Counted from the first letter of the stretch, positions 48,322-57,617 are shown. The stretch is DNA of 64,000 nucleotides from Thermomicrobiales bacterium (GCA_041390825.1 JAWKPF010000004.1:206249-270248); one strand, 5' to 3'. Notes: generated by a model from the letters alone, not told the origin. Numbers and translations: made by a program.

Positions 48322-51057
48322 TCAGGAAGCGGTTTCGGTGCTTCCGCTGTCCTGTTGGTGCTCACGCCCGACCATCTGGTCGACAAAGCGCGATTCGACT
48401 TCTTTCTCGAATTCGTCCGCCTCGGCTTTCAACAGGACCGACGTGGTGACCCGTGCGTCGCGGCCTTCGCCCTGACGCACTTCGACAAGGTGCTCTCCTC
48501 GCTCGAGCCCTTCCGGAAGCGGCACCTGGGCGCTGATCGTCCCGTCGTCGGCCACCTCGAGCCTGACATCGTTTATGGGCACACCATCGAGCAGTATGGC
48601 AGCGGTCGGTCCGTCCGGATCGAATCCCTTGCCAATCAGACCGATCGAGTCCGCTTCCCCCACGGCCGGGACGCCAATTGGCGGGAGGTCGGTGGACAGC
48701 AAGATGCGTGGCAATCTCGGATTGTCGAAACCCTCTGGCATGCGGTCATCCTCTTCCGGGGGCTGCGAGTCTCGTGCGGCCAACTCGGCGTCGATGGCTT
48801 CGTTTGCGATCTGCAGTTTGATCGATTGGCGAATGCGTGTGAGCAACGGCAATGTGCAGCCAACCGCCCACGAAAGCCGGAAGAGCCCGCGCCCATATGT
48901 CGAAACGATGACGTCGGAGTTGGGCTCGAAGAAGAAGCCAGTTACGTAGAGCGCGCGTTCCGACCCGCCAATCTTGCTCCAGGTCTCCCCGCGGTCGGTA
49001 GATTGCATGATTCCGGCGTCACGCGTTCCCACCAGGATCCGGTTGCCGTCGTAGGGATCGAACCCGATGTGGGTCACCTGCATGTGATACGGCGCCTTGT
49101 ACATCAGGAGGTTTCCAGACTCGAGCACCAGATCAGTGAGCTGAGTGTTCTCTTGCCAGAGCAACCCGGCGCTTCGGGTGATCATCATGCGCTGGTTCTT
49201 GATGTCCGGCGCGATGATGAGGAGCCAGTCGCGCGGATCGACCGCAAAAACCGCTTGCCAGTCGAATTCCGTAGCGCGCAATCCAAGCGAGCCATCGTTT
49301 GGAAGCCGGATGATATTCGAATCTCCGATGGTGGTCACGGTGTTCGCCATCGGACCAAAGAGCCCCACCAATCCGATCTTTCCGCGGGTATCGATGCCGT
49401 TCGACTCGCCAGTGAACACCGGCCAGTAGGCTCGATTGGGAGGGCTGGGGTAGTTCGTGCTTGTCCGCTGGAATGGTCCCGCCCAGCCGAGGGTGGTCGT
49501 GTAACGCAAGCGCCACCTGGAACCGTTGTCGTCTGAAACGCGGATCTCGTTGGGCTCAGCGGGCTGTCCGGTTACGGGGGGAGGCATGCGGAAACGCAGC
49601 CAGTTCTTTGGTTTCAAATAGAACGCCTGTGACCATCCACCAAGCGTCGTTCCCGATTCATCGACGTCTGGCACCGCGCGCTGGTTCTGGAATCCGGCGT
49701 CGGCGAACATGCTTCCGCTGGGTCCCGCGCCGACTTTTCCATAGCCCACGGTCACCTGTTCGTTTTTCTCCGCCGTGTGCGCGACTTCGATATGAAAGCC
49801 TTCGCAACAGTCGTTACGCGGCCAGGTGGCGCCCCCATCGGTCGAAGCCCAGACAGCGTTGTCTTGCGTGGAGAAGTAGATCGCCGATTGTGTTTTTCGG
49901 TCGACCCGCACGTTCGTGCCACCGATATCGGTGATCTGATACGAGTTCATGCCGCTTCCCGGTTTTGCGGCGCTCTGCCAGGTCGCGACATTGCCGATCG
50001 AGTCGTATTCCAGCGGGGAGAACACACCACCGTCGGTACCCATCATGCGCGGTTGGAAGTCGCCATCGAGGCCGAGATCCCCGGTGTCGTCATGAAACCC
50101 CTGTGCGCGCCCGACGATCGACCAGTGTTCCGGACCCACGTTGCGGAAGTGTCGCGGAAGCTGGCGCGTGCAGAACAGCGCCGAGACACCGCGCCCGATC
50201 CAGACGGTGGCGTATTCCCCAAAGATGGGGACATTCAGCCTGGCGATGCGAACGAATGGCGAACGTGATTGGCCCGTTCCCACCGTCAGCTCGGTCCAGC
50301 GATCGAGATCGAGCTCGTAGAGGAGCAGCTTTTCATACGTCTGGAGCGCGATCACCGCCGGTGCCGACGGAAAGCGGTCCATCTTGTTCCAGCCGACTGT
50401 TTCGAAAAAGCTGAAGTCCCCCGAGCGCACATTGCGCCAGGTCGCGCCCCGGTCGTCGCTGCGATAGATGCCGCTGCGTAGCATCGCCATCACCTGTCCG
50501 CCGGGCAGCGCGGTGACGGCTTGCGGAACATCCTGCATGCGGTTGTTCACGAGTGGGACGGTGGGGTCGATGCGCTTGTGCTCCCAGGTAGCGCCGTCGT
50601 CACGACTGATCGCGATCCCGAAGTCCGTTCCGACATACCAGGTCACCCGGTCGTCGGGGTCTTTCGCGATTCCCCAGGCCGAGGTTCGCTCCGGTGTCCG
50701 CAGATCCTTGGGAACCATGCCGGTCGCGGGCTGCGACCAGGATTCGCCGCCATCACGGCTGATCCAGATGCCCCCACCGTTGACAGCCCGGAGATCCCAC
50801 AACTTGGTGGCTACCACGGTCTGTCCAGTCGGGCCGTATTGCACATCGTGCGAGCGGGTCGTCGGCAGACCGTTTACGTGATACCAGGTGTCGCCGCTGG
50901 AGAACGTTCGCCAGAGACCGCCAAATTGCATCGAGACGATGATGTATTCAGGCTTGCCAGGGCGGACCGTAACGGCATGGGTCCGACCGGCATTGAGGGG
51001 AATTCCCCAAAAATCGGGTGGAAGCTTGGGTGGGAATTCGAATAGCGCAAGTGGCAT
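48322..51057 (-). CDS. large Asp-box (BNR/sialidase-type) beta-propeller protein
   Basis: A 911-residue protein starting at ATG 51057 with GGAGGAG upstream. At least six Asp-box motifs are visible: SRDGGESW, SRDDGATW, SDDRGATW, STDGGATW, SDNGSRW-like and STDRGETW. These mark beta-propeller blades of the sialidase/sortilin/photosystem-assembly group, probably two propellers over about 1-730. The C-terminal ~170 residues contain an acidic linker (QPPEEDDRMPEG) and an IPT-like beta domain (GKGFDPDGPTAAILLDGVPI). No signal peptide is found and no sialidase Arg triad could be confirmed, so enzymatic activity is doubtful. A binding or scaffold role is likelier. It has no operon partners. Confidence 0.75.
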   Translation of the reverse strand: MPLALFEFPPKLPPDFWGIPLNAGRTHAVTVRPGKPEYIIVSMQFGGLWRTFSSGDTWYHVNGLPTTRSHDVQYGPTGQTVVATKLWDLRAVNGGGIWISRDGGESWSQPATGMVPKDLRTPERTSAWGIAKDPDDRVTWYVGTDFGIAISRDDGATWEHKRIDPTVPLVNNRMQDVPQAVTALPGGQVMAMLRSGIYRSDDRGATWRNVRSGDFSFFETVGWNKMDRFPSAPAVIALQTYEKLLLYELDLDRWTELTVGTGQSRSPFVRIARLNVPIFGEYATVWIGRGVSALFCTRQLPRHFRNVGPEHWSIVGRAQGFHDDTGDLGLDGDFQPRMMGTDGGVFSPLEYDSIGNVATWQSAAKPGSGMNSYQITDIGGTNVRVDRKTQSAIYFSTQDNAVWASTDGGATWPRNDCCEGFHIEVAHTAEKNEQVTVGYGKVGAGPSGSMFADAGFQNQRAVPDVDESGTTLGGWSQAFYLKPKNWLRFRMPPPVTGQPAEPNEIRVSDDNGSRWRLRYTTTLGWAGPFQRTSTNYPSPPNRAYWPVFTGESNGIDTRGKIGLVGLFGPMANTVTTIGDSNIIRLPNDGSLGLRATEFDWQAVFAVDPRDWLLIIAPDIKNQRMMITRSAGLLWQENTQLTDLVLESGNLLMYKAPYHMQVTHIGFDPYDGNRILVGTRDAGIMQSTDRGETWSKIGGSERALYVTGFFFEPNSDVIVSTYGRGLFRLSWAVGCTLPLLTRIRQSIKLQIANEAIDAELAARDSQPPEEDDRMPEGFDNPRLPRILLSTDLPPIGVPAVGEADSIGLIGKGFDPDGPTAAILLDGVPINDVRLEVADDGTISAQVPLPEGLERGEHLVEVRQGEGRDARVTTSVLLKAEADEFEKEVESRFVDQMVGREHQQDSGSTETAS

Positions 51058-51220
51058 TGGGGCACTCCTCCGTTGGTCGATTGCGCGTCCGAAAGGAAGG
51101 AGGGTGTAGCTGAACTACATAAAATCACGCGAACACGCAGTGGTCAATCGTCCGATGACCGCTCCGTCCCGATGAAAGGCAGGAATGCCCAGAAAATCGC
51201 CTGTCTGTCCGCGACGATAG

Positions 51221-52117
51221 CTACCGTCCCAGCACGTTCGCAATTGCCCTAATATGCGCCGGTCTGGTTCCACAACAACCGCCGACCACCGTGGCGCCCT
51301 TGTCCAACCACGCTTCGACGAACTCCAGATACGCCGGTGGTTCCAAATCCTCGCGCAGGTTGTGCAGGTCGTTTTCTTCCAGTGTCCAGTCGTCCGGTGT
51401 GGGGAGAAAGGTGTTGGCATACCCGCCGACAAAACGCGAGCCGGTGTTCACCAACTCCGGCATACCGGCTTCGATCAGTTCGGGCATGCAGCAGTTGGCG
51501 AGGAAACCGCTAACCGGTATCCCGTCGAGCGCCGCCACCGCCTCGCCGATCGTTTCTCCACTGCGCACATAGCCATGCTTGCTCGGATGCAAATTGAACG
51601 ACACCCAAACCGGCTTTCCGGTTGCGGCAGCTGCGCGCGCCGCCGCCACGGCCTCATCTGATTTGGACATCGTTTCGCAGATGAACATGTCCACGTACTC
51701 GGCCAGAATTTCGGCCTGCTCGCGGTAAACGGGTTCGCTTTCGGCGGCTGGCAGCACCATGTCCGGGCGGTAGCTTTCGAACATCGGCGCCAGCGACCCG
51801 GCGATCAACACCGGCCGGTCCGCGCTCTCTCGTGCCTCCACCGCCAGCGCTCCCGCCAGGCGGTTGAGCTCTTCGTAGCGGTCGGCCACACCCGCCTTGT
51901 CCAGATGCGAGCGCAACGTGCAATAGGTGTTCGTGGTGATGATGTCCGCTCCGGCGGCGATGTAGTCGGCGTGGATTTCGCGCACCACATCGGGCGCATC
52001 CAGCAATGCCTGTGCCGACCAGATGTACCGCGAAACCTCGACCCCGCGAAACCCAAGCTCGCGCCCCATTCCGCCATCGAGCAAGACCGGCTCTGGCAGG
52101 ATGTCAGTGACTGTCAT
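51221..52117 (-). CDS. mmuM: homocysteine S-methyltransferase family protein
   Basis: A 298-residue TIM-barrel methyltransferase. By family it moves a methyl group from S-methylmethionine or a similar donor to homocysteine, giving methionine. The zinc site is clear: FLANCC near 206-210 and VVGGCCGTRPAHI near 279-285 supply the three cysteines. LLDGGMGRELGFRGVEV and ITTNTYCTLRSHLDKAG are usual family motifs. The start ATG at 52117 overlaps the stop of the upstream YqhA gene (ATGA), so it is translationally coupled as the last gene of a four-gene run. The methyl donor cannot be deduced. Confidence 0.88.
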   Translation of the reverse strand: MTVTDILPEPVLLDGGMGRELGFRGVEVSRYIWSAQALLDAPDVVREIHADYIAAGADIITTNTYCTLRSHLDKAGVADRYEELNRLAGALAVEARESADRPVLIAGSLAPMFESYRPDMVLPAAESEPVYREQAEILAEYVDMFICETMSKSDEAVAAARAAAATGKPVWVSFNLHPSKHGYVRSGETIGEAVAALDGIPVSGFLANCCMPELIEAGMPELVNTGSRFVGGYANTFLPTPDDWTLEENDLHNLREDLEPPAYLEFVEAWLDKGATVVGGCCGTRPAHIRAIANVLGR

Positions 52118-52641
52118 GAATGCGTTTCACTCCTCGGATCGGGATGTCCCGAATGGTCGACTGTCGCATGACTGTGCGACTTGGTACTCAAGTAGAGGGC
52201 AATTGCCAGCGTCAGGATAACGGCGGCCGTGGCCAGCCCCAGATCGAGAATGCTGCCCGAACCGGTCCAGGTGACGGCTGTGCCCAAATAGCTCACGCCC
52301 AGCAGCACGATGATGACGCCGATGAGCTTTTCCTTGAGATCTTCGAAGGTTGCGATTACGAGCCAACTCGGCATCGGCAGGCTGTCGTCGATGAAGAGCT
52401 CGTAGAGGCCCAGCGCGATGATGTAGAGCGCCGTGCCGAGCAGGAAGATATCGACGAGCTGCAGATAGTCGACCGCCATGTGCTTCGACGCATCGACGCC
52501 GACATGCCCGTCGACGATCGCATCCTTGGTCACCTTGAACACCGAGATCGTGCCCGAAACGATCAGTGAGACCGAGGCGACGAAGGTGCCCAACACCGCA
52601 ATGGCGATAAAGAAGCGGCTGCTCGCGAGAATATTGCGCAT
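52114..52641 (-). CDS. yqhA: YqhA/UPF0114-family membrane protein
   Basis: A 175-residue protein with four membrane helices (FFIAIAVLGTFVASVSLIVS at about 8-28; then about 62-82, 103-123 and 133-153) and a His-rich soluble tail (STKSHSHATVDHSGH). LGTALYIIALGLYELFIDD and FEDLKEKLIGVIIVLLGVSY are UPF0114 marks. The function of this family is not established; an ion-channel-like role has been proposed from its fold. The start is ATG 52641. It lies 67 bases after the ankyrin gene and is coupled to the methyltransferase gene. Confidence 0.85.
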   Translation of the reverse strand: MRNILASSRFFIAIAVLGTFVASVSLIVSGTISVFKVTKDAIVDGHVGVDASKHMAVDYLQLVDIFLLGTALYIIALGLYELFIDDSLPMPSWLVIATFEDLKEKLIGVIIVLLGVSYLGTAVTWTGSGSILDLGLATAAVILTLAIALYLSTKSHSHATVDHSGHPDPRSETHS

Positions 52642-52708
52642 GTCGCTCCGAAGGCTCCCGGTACTTGCGTGGCGGATCGTTTCGCGGCTGAACCGCGCTG
52701 CGGTGATC

Positions 52709-53317
52709 TTACTCTGTGCCCGCTGCCAAGAGTTGCGCTTCGATCTCCCGATATCCGCGCTGCCGCGCATGGTCGAGCGGTGTCACTCCATCACCATCAG
52801 CGATGCGCACATCTGCCCCATGCGCGATCAGCTTGGCGACGATCTGTTGATGCACCGGACCGCCATCGGTCAGGATGATCGCCTCCAGCAATGCGGTCCA
52901 GCCGAGATCGTTGATGTGATTGACATCGACTTCGGTCTCTTCGAGAAGGTACACAACCGCGTCCAGGTGGCCCTTTTCTGAAGCGGGAATGATCGCCACC
53001 CCGCCGTAGCGGTTGCGGATCGTCGGATCGGCGCCCGCCTGGTGCGTCAGCTTCAGAATCTCCATCAGACCTTCTGCTCCGGCATAAAGGAATGGATTGT
53101 TCAGCATGTCGTCTTGCAGATCGACATCGGCGCCTGCATCGAGCAACAGCGCCACGGCTTCCGGTTGGTTCGCGTACGTCGCCGCCATGAGCGCTGTGCG
53201 CCCACGGCTGTCCCGCACGTTCAAGTCGGGCTCACTTGTTTCCAGCAGCGCCCGCAATCCGTCGATATCTCCGGCTGCGGCCGCATCGATCAATCCGATA
53301 CCAGTTTCGCCGCTCAT
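52709..53317 (-). CDS. ankyrin-repeat protein
   Basis: A 202-residue protein built of about five ankyrin repeats (DLNVRDSRGRTALMAATYAN, DVDLQDDMLNNPFLYAGAEG, DPTIRNRYGGVAIIPASEKG, DVNHINDLGWTALLEAI, DVRIADGDGVTPLDHARQRG). Such domains bind other proteins. There is no signal peptide, so it is cytoplasmic. The start ATG 53317 overlaps the stop of the DUF1622 membrane protein gene (ATGA); the two are translated together and may form a complex at the membrane. Longer starts upstream would lie inside that gene. Confidence 0.9.
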   Translation of the reverse strand: MSGETGIGLIDAAAAGDIDGLRALLETSEPDLNVRDSRGRTALMAATYANQPEAVALLLDAGADVDLQDDMLNNPFLYAGAEGLMEILKLTHQAGADPTIRNRYGGVAIIPASEKGHLDAVVYLLEETEVDVNHINDLGWTALLEAIILTDGGPVHQQIVAKLIAHGADVRIADGDGVTPLDHARQRGYREIEAQLLAAGTE

Positions 53318-53754
53318 TCGAGCGACTCTTTGCCGCCGCCCGATCCCTTCGATGTCTCCGCGGCTGCTGCTTGCCATGGCCAGCGGCCCTCGATTTCCAC
53401 CACCAGCGACCAGCTCAGGAAGGTGCGGACCAGCACCAGAATCCCAAGGATTGCCACATTCTCCAACGTTGGCTCCAGCGCCACGGTGCGGATGATGTCT
53501 GCCGCCACCAGGATTTCGAGACCGATCAGCAGCGAGTTCCCGAGCCGCGCACGGAACTCTCGATCGTAATGCTTGAGCTGCGGTGTTCCGTGGCGAGCAA
53601 TGAGAAACGAACCGACGGCGTAGAGCACACCGACCGCGATGACGCAGACGGCCAGCACTTCGATCACCAGGGCCAGATACTCGACGCCGTCCAGTACCCG
53701 CTCGATCAATTCATGTTCGGGTTCTGCGACTCGATCCTGTAACACCAGCATCAT
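53314..53754 (-). CDS. DUF1622 membrane protein
   Basis: A 146-residue protein with three membrane helices (ALVIEVLAVCVIAVGVLYAV at about 28-48, LLIGLEILVAADIIRTVAL near 75-93, NVAILGILVLVRTFLSWSLV near 98-117). The loop YDREFRARLGNSLLIGLEIL is characteristic of DUF1622. The biochemical function is unknown. It begins an operon with the ankyrin, YqhA and methyltransferase genes. The region before it (53755-53969) separates it from a divergent acetyltransferase gene and shows no clear site. Confidence 0.85.
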   Translation of the reverse strand: MMLVLQDRVAEPEHELIERVLDGVEYLALVIEVLAVCVIAVGVLYAVGSFLIARHGTPQLKHYDREFRARLGNSLLIGLEILVAADIIRTVALEPTLENVAILGILVLVRTFLSWSLVVEIEGRWPWQAAAAETSKGSGGGKESLE

Positions 53755-53969
53755 AGATGCCGAACCTCCGTGTCGCGCTGTTTCGTGTGCGGATCATCGC
53801 ATTTCTGCGCGGCATGGCGCATGTCCCAAGAGTGGAAATCTCCGCCGATCGCGATATCTCGACGTATGACGCGCCCAGCCTGGCATGCCCATGAAATCGG
53901 ACCTTCCGAGCGGCCGCTGGTGTACCATGGCGGCTACGACAGTTGACAGAAATGGTCCAAACCTGATCG

Positions 53970-54500
53970 ATGGCAAATCACGCCAAACTCTTCCCAACTT
54001 CTCCTCCCCCCTCGCCGCTGGCATCGGTTCGATTGGAAGGCGTCGCGATTGGCGGTGTCAGGTTCCTGGAACTGCGCGAGGTAACGGCGCTGCAAAAACG
54101 CGCCTTCAAGCCGAGGCTTGCCTATGGCTACGCCACATTGCTCTTGTTATGGAGTCTTCCTCACGTGCGCTTTCTCGTCGCGCGTGAGAACGGCTGCATC
54201 GTCGGCTGCGCGATCGGCGACCGCAACGGTGGCCAGGCCCGGGTGATCAACATCTGTGTCGATCCCGCCGCGCAACGGCGCGGCATTGGAGCGCGGCTCC
54301 TGCGCGCGCTCGATGCCGCCATTCCGCAGGGCGACATGGTGCTCATGGTCGAAGCCGAGAACGAAACCGCCAAGAACCTCTACCGCCGCGAAGGCTTCAA
54401 AGAGGTCGGCGTCAGCCGCAACTACTATGGCCGCAATCTCGACGGCATCTGGATGCAGAAATCCCGCGACGGCTCGTCCCCTCAGAAGATTCGCATCTAG
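53970..54500 (+). CDS. GNAT-family N-acetyltransferase
   Basis: A 176-residue acetyltransferase. The acetyl-CoA loop is seen in VINICVDPAAQRRGIGARLL (Q/RxxGxG), followed by VLMVEAENETAKNLYRREGF, the usual beta5-alpha4 region. The order resembles RimI-type enzymes, which acetylate protein N-termini, but other acceptors are possible. The ATG at 53970 has no strong ribosome site, so the start is uncertain by up to ~25 codons. It converges with another GNAT gene and overlaps it by four bases at the stops. Confidence 0.85.
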   Translation: MANHAKLFPTSPPPSPLASVRLEGVAIGGVRFLELREVTALQKRAFKPRLAYGYATLLLLWSLPHVRFLVARENGCIVGCAIGDRNGGQARVINICVDPAAQRRGIGARLLRALDAAIPQGDMVLMVEAENETAKNLYRREGFKEVGVSRNYYGRNLDGIWMQKSRDGSSPQKIRI

Positions 54501-55417
54501 TCGGCGGCCTGCTCGTTTCCGAGCAGCGTCCAGCGGTGAACCTCCCGGAATCCAACCGATTCGTAGAGACTAATGGCCGCGGGGCTGTCGGTGAAGCAAT
54601 TGACAAAGACGCGGTCGGTGCCGCGCGCGCGCAACCGCCGCAACGCCTCGGTCAGCACTGCGCTCGTCAAGCCCATGCGCCGGTAGGCTCGCAACGCGCC
54701 AACCGGTTCGAACAAGCCAGTGCGGGTCACTGGGTCGAACCAGGCGATCGCGTAACTGGCGATTGTGCCGTCTGGACCGGCCGCCACCAAGTCGAGCTCT
54801 GGATCATAACCGGGCACGGTACGCAATCGGGCATAGGCCTCGATTGTCATCTTCGACGGGGCGAACGCCTCCCTGTGCACGTCGACGCGGGCAGCATACT
54901 CATCCGGCCCGGAAACCGGCCGCACCTCCCAACCGTCCGGCAGCATCACATCCAGCTCATCCGTGGTCGATACCGTGCGCGCATTCATGCGCATGAATGG
55001 ATCGCCCTGGCGTTGCAGACCGAGCGCATGGTAGGTGGTTTCGAGCGCCGACCCCTCGTAGGTCGTTGGAAAGAACTCGCCCCCCTCGGCCTGCAACCGA
55101 TGACCCTGCTCGCGCGCGCGGTCGAGCATCTCCTGGACCAATGCGCTGTTCGATTCGAGCTCCGCCGCCAGACAGAGGACGATCTCGCGGCTCTTCGGAT
55201 AGATCAGCGAGTACCCGCGCAGCGTTGCTTGCTCTTCCCAGAGCAGCACGCGCTCATGCCAGCGCGATTCGCGATCTTCGAGCATGTAGCGTGCCCAGAG
55301 CACATCACCCGGGTGCATGTCCCAGGGAGCCGGCGCCGCGTCCAGCCATCGCTGCTGGACCAGCGCCACCATGCGCGGCAGATCGTCTCGGTCGGATTGG
55401 TAGGGGCGAAATTGCAT
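54497..55417 (-). CDS. GNAT-family acetyltransferase, tandem domain
   Basis: A 306-residue protein with two GNAT folds. The N-terminal one (about 1-145) is weak in the CoA loop and may be inactive. The C-terminal one (about 150-300) keeps FEPVGALRAYRRMGLTSAVL and ALRRLRARGTDRVFVNCFTD, then SLYESVGFREVHRW. Tandem GNATs occur in aminoglycoside- and mycothiol-type acetyltransferases, but specificity cannot be read. The start is ATG 55417; a GTG nine bases upstream is also possible. It is convergent with the single-domain GNAT gene. Confidence 0.82.
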   Translation of the reverse strand: MQFRPYQSDRDDLPRMVALVQQRWLDAAPAPWDMHPGDVLWARYMLEDRESRWHERVLLWEEQATLRGYSLIYPKSREIVLCLAAELESNSALVQEMLDRAREQGHRLQAEGGEFFPTTYEGSALETTYHALGLQRQGDPFMRMNARTVSTTDELDVMLPDGWEVRPVSGPDEYAARVDVHREAFAPSKMTIEAYARLRTVPGYDPELDLVAAGPDGTIASYAIAWFDPVTRTGLFEPVGALRAYRRMGLTSAVLTEALRRLRARGTDRVFVNCFTDSPAAISLYESVGFREVHRWTLLGNEQAAD

Positions 55418-55517
55418 GACACTCACTTCTTGTGTGGAACCGCTGTTCCTTTTTCATCGTTTCCATTTTGCGCATCGCATGCGATGCTGAACGAGTGGTC
55501 GTGAGAGGAGAGAAACG

Positions 55518-56342
55518 ATGTGGCGCCAATACGAATCAGGGCTTCGGTTGATGATCGGCCTGGCAATCATGCTGCTGGCGGGACTCGCTGCTGTGTCTTC
55601 CGGCGTTGCCGTTGCAGAGTCGCCAGCGTCCCTCACCATCGACGTCTATACCTGCGACAGTTTGCACGATCCGATCGATCCCAATCAGACGCTCGTGAAT
55701 GAATGCGCGCTGGGCACGGAAGACATCGCGTTCACCTTGCAGCCGATAGCCTCGGCCAGCGGCAGCATGATGGCTTCCACCGGATCCGGCGGCAGTCCGT
55801 CCACCATTTCCTTCACGAATCTCGCGTCGGGCGACTTCCGCCTCCAGCAGCAGACGCCCAGCACCATCGCGCTCTCGTACATTGCCGAATGCACCAGCAA
55901 CGTGCGCTCGTTCGAGTCGCCCTTCTCTCCCTTCACCATCGTCGAGCCGGCAGGGAGACTCGATATCCAGCTTCTCCCGGGAGAGCAACTCGCGTGCGAC
56001 TGGTACAACATCCTTGCCCCGGAACAGGTGTCCGTCACCACACTGACGGTGAATGTCTACAGCTGTAGTGGTGACGTGATCGATCCGGAACTGTGCGAAC
56101 TCGCTCCGGACGTCGAGCTTCGCCTCTTCAACCCAAGCGCCGAATTCATCCTCACTACCGACGAGAATGGCGTCGCCACTTTCGATGGAACCGGCGACTA
56201 TACGATCGAGTTCGTTTCCGAACTTCCCGATCGGGTCACCTGCGGCATCTTTGTCCCGGATGGACCACGTAGTTCGACAGTAACCCTCGACCCGGCGAAC
56301 CCGGTTACCCTCGACGCGTTCTATTGCTATCCCGGCGCATGA
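55518..56342 (+). CDS. secreted protein with two SpaA/Cna-B-like domains
   Basis: A 274-residue exported protein with a signal peptide (about 1-33, RLMIGLAIMLLAGLAAVSSG). Two similar halves follow. SLTIDVYTCDSLHDP at about 39 and TLTVNVYSCSGDVIDPELCE at about 178 open each half. Each has paired cysteines and a beta-sandwich pattern, the second with EFILTTDENGVATFDGTGDY, like SpaA-type surface domains. No sorting signal is visible. Its role may be structural or binding at the cell surface. The start is ATG 55518 after GAGAGGAG. A heptamer array follows 12 bases past the stop. Confidence 0.72.
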   Translation: MWRQYESGLRLMIGLAIMLLAGLAAVSSGVAVAESPASLTIDVYTCDSLHDPIDPNQTLVNECALGTEDIAFTLQPIASASGSMMASTGSGGSPSTISFTNLASGDFRLQQQTPSTIALSYIAECTSNVRSFESPFSPFTIVEPAGRLDIQLLPGEQLACDWYNILAPEQVSVTTLTVNVYSCSGDVIDPELCELAPDVELRLFNPSAEFILTTDENGVATFDGTGDYTIEFVSELPDRVTCGIFVPDGPRSSTVTLDPANPVTLDAFYCYPGA

Positions 56343-56354
56343 GCGACCATCGCT

Positions 56355-56389
56355 CCGCGTGCCGCGTGCCGCGTGCCGCGTGCCGCGTG
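56355..56389. repeat. heptamer array, five perfect CCGCGTG units
   Basis: Five exact units (56355-56389), reading GCACGCG-like on the - strand, then units that continue into the end of the convergent gene (CTAGTTG, CTGACGA). The last codons VVSN and the stop of the decarboxylase-like gene (56390-) are formed from this edge. Confidence 0.9.
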
Positions 56390-57343
56390 CTAGTTGCTGA
56401 CGACCGGCTCCCCGAACACCTCGGCCCGGTAGTACGCGATGGTCTTTTCCAGCCCTTCGTCGAGCGACACGCGCGGCTCCCAGTCGAGCACCGATTTCGC
56501 GAGCGAGATGTCTGGCCGGCGACGGTTCGGATCGTCTACCGGTAGCGGCAGGAACTCGATTTCCGATGAGGAGCCGGTCATCGCAAGCACCTTGGTCGCC
56601 AGCTCCAGCATAGTGAATTCGTTCGGGTTTCCGATGTTCACCGGACCGCTATAGTCCGAGTTCATGAGCCGGACGATTCCCTCGATCAGGTCGTCGATGT
56701 ACTGAAAGCTGCGCGTCTGCTGGCCGGTGCCATACATGGTCAGAGGTTCGCCCTTGATCGCCTGGACGATGAAGTTGCTCACCACCCGGCCGTCGTGGGG
56801 CGCCATATATGGACCATAGGTATTGAAGATGCGCACGATGCGGGTTTCGATCCCATAGCGTCCGGCATAGGCGGTGATGAGCGCCTCGGCATACCGTTTC
56901 GATTCGTCGTACATCGAGCGCGGCCCCGTCGAGCTCACATGCCCTCGATAGTCTTCGCGCTGGGGATGGTCGAGCGGATCCCCATAGACCTCGGATGTGC
57001 TGGTAAAGAGGAAGCGCGCGTTGTCTTCGACCGCGCGGTCGAGCAGCCGCCGCGTCCCTTCCGAATTCACCAGCAACGTTTCGATGGGGAATTTCTGATA
57101 CTCAGGCGGACTGGCCGGGCTCGCGCAGTGATAGATTCGGTCGAGCCTGGGCAACGACGGCAGCCCCTGGTTCAGGTCGAACTCCACAAGGGTAAAGGCC
57201 GGGTTTGCCTGCAATGCCGCCAGATTGCTCGTGCGGCCGGTGACCAGGTTGTCGAGCGCGATCACTTCCTCGCCATCGCGCACCAATCGCTCGCACAGAT
57301 TAGCGCCGACGAATCCGGCTCCGCCGGTCACCAACGTTGTCAT
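56390..57343 (-). CDS. UDP-glucuronate decarboxylase-like NAD-dependent epimerase
   Basis: A 317-residue extended SDR enzyme. It shows TTLVTGGAGFVGANLCERLV (GxxGxxG), IALDNLVTGR, the UXS-type HCASPASPPEYQKFPIETLL, catalytic FTSTSEVYGDP and YDESKRYAEAL (Tyr-x-x-x-Lys), then RIFNTYGPYMAPHDGRVVSN and QTRSFQYIDDLIEG. This combination is characteristic of UDP-glucuronate decarboxylase, which makes UDP-xylose, though dTDP-glucose dehydratase-like relatives are similar. The start is ATG 57343 after AGGGAGAG. No other sugar-nucleotide genes are next to it. Its last codons and stop are formed by heptamer-repeat sequence. Confidence 0.85.
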   Translation of the reverse strand: MTTLVTGGAGFVGANLCERLVRDGEEVIALDNLVTGRTSNLAALQANPAFTLVEFDLNQGLPSLPRLDRIYHCASPASPPEYQKFPIETLLVNSEGTRRLLDRAVEDNARFLFTSTSEVYGDPLDHPQREDYRGHVSSTGPRSMYDESKRYAEALITAYAGRYGIETRIVRIFNTYGPYMAPHDGRVVSNFIVQAIKGEPLTMYGTGQQTRSFQYIDDLIEGIVRLMNSDYSGPVNIGNPNEFTMLELATKVLAMTGSSSEIEFLPLPVDDPNRRRPDISLAKSVLDWEPRVSLDEGLEKTIAYYRAEVFGEPVVSN

Positions 57344-57617
57344 CCCAACTCTCCCTGAATTCCCAACTTCCATGTCCAATGGGCGCCACGACCCGAAATG
57401 CCGCGTGCGTCAACTGGTCGATTGTGGGCGTGGTGTGAATCCTAACAGGAGTCTGGGAGTCTCGCCGCTCGATCCAGGATGCCCGATACCATGGATACGA
57501 TCACCCAGGTCATTCATAGGGGGTTGCCTTGTTCCCCCCGCTGCGTGGTTGCGGCCCTTCGCGGTCGCAATCGACTGACAATTGGAGAGAGCGAAACGCT
57601 TTGTGAATGATCCGGAC

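Noticed and set aside
48322..51057. Sialidase function for the Asp-box protein
   Set aside because: Asp boxes alone mark propellers of many functions; no signal peptide or convincing catalytic Arg/Tyr/Glu set was found.
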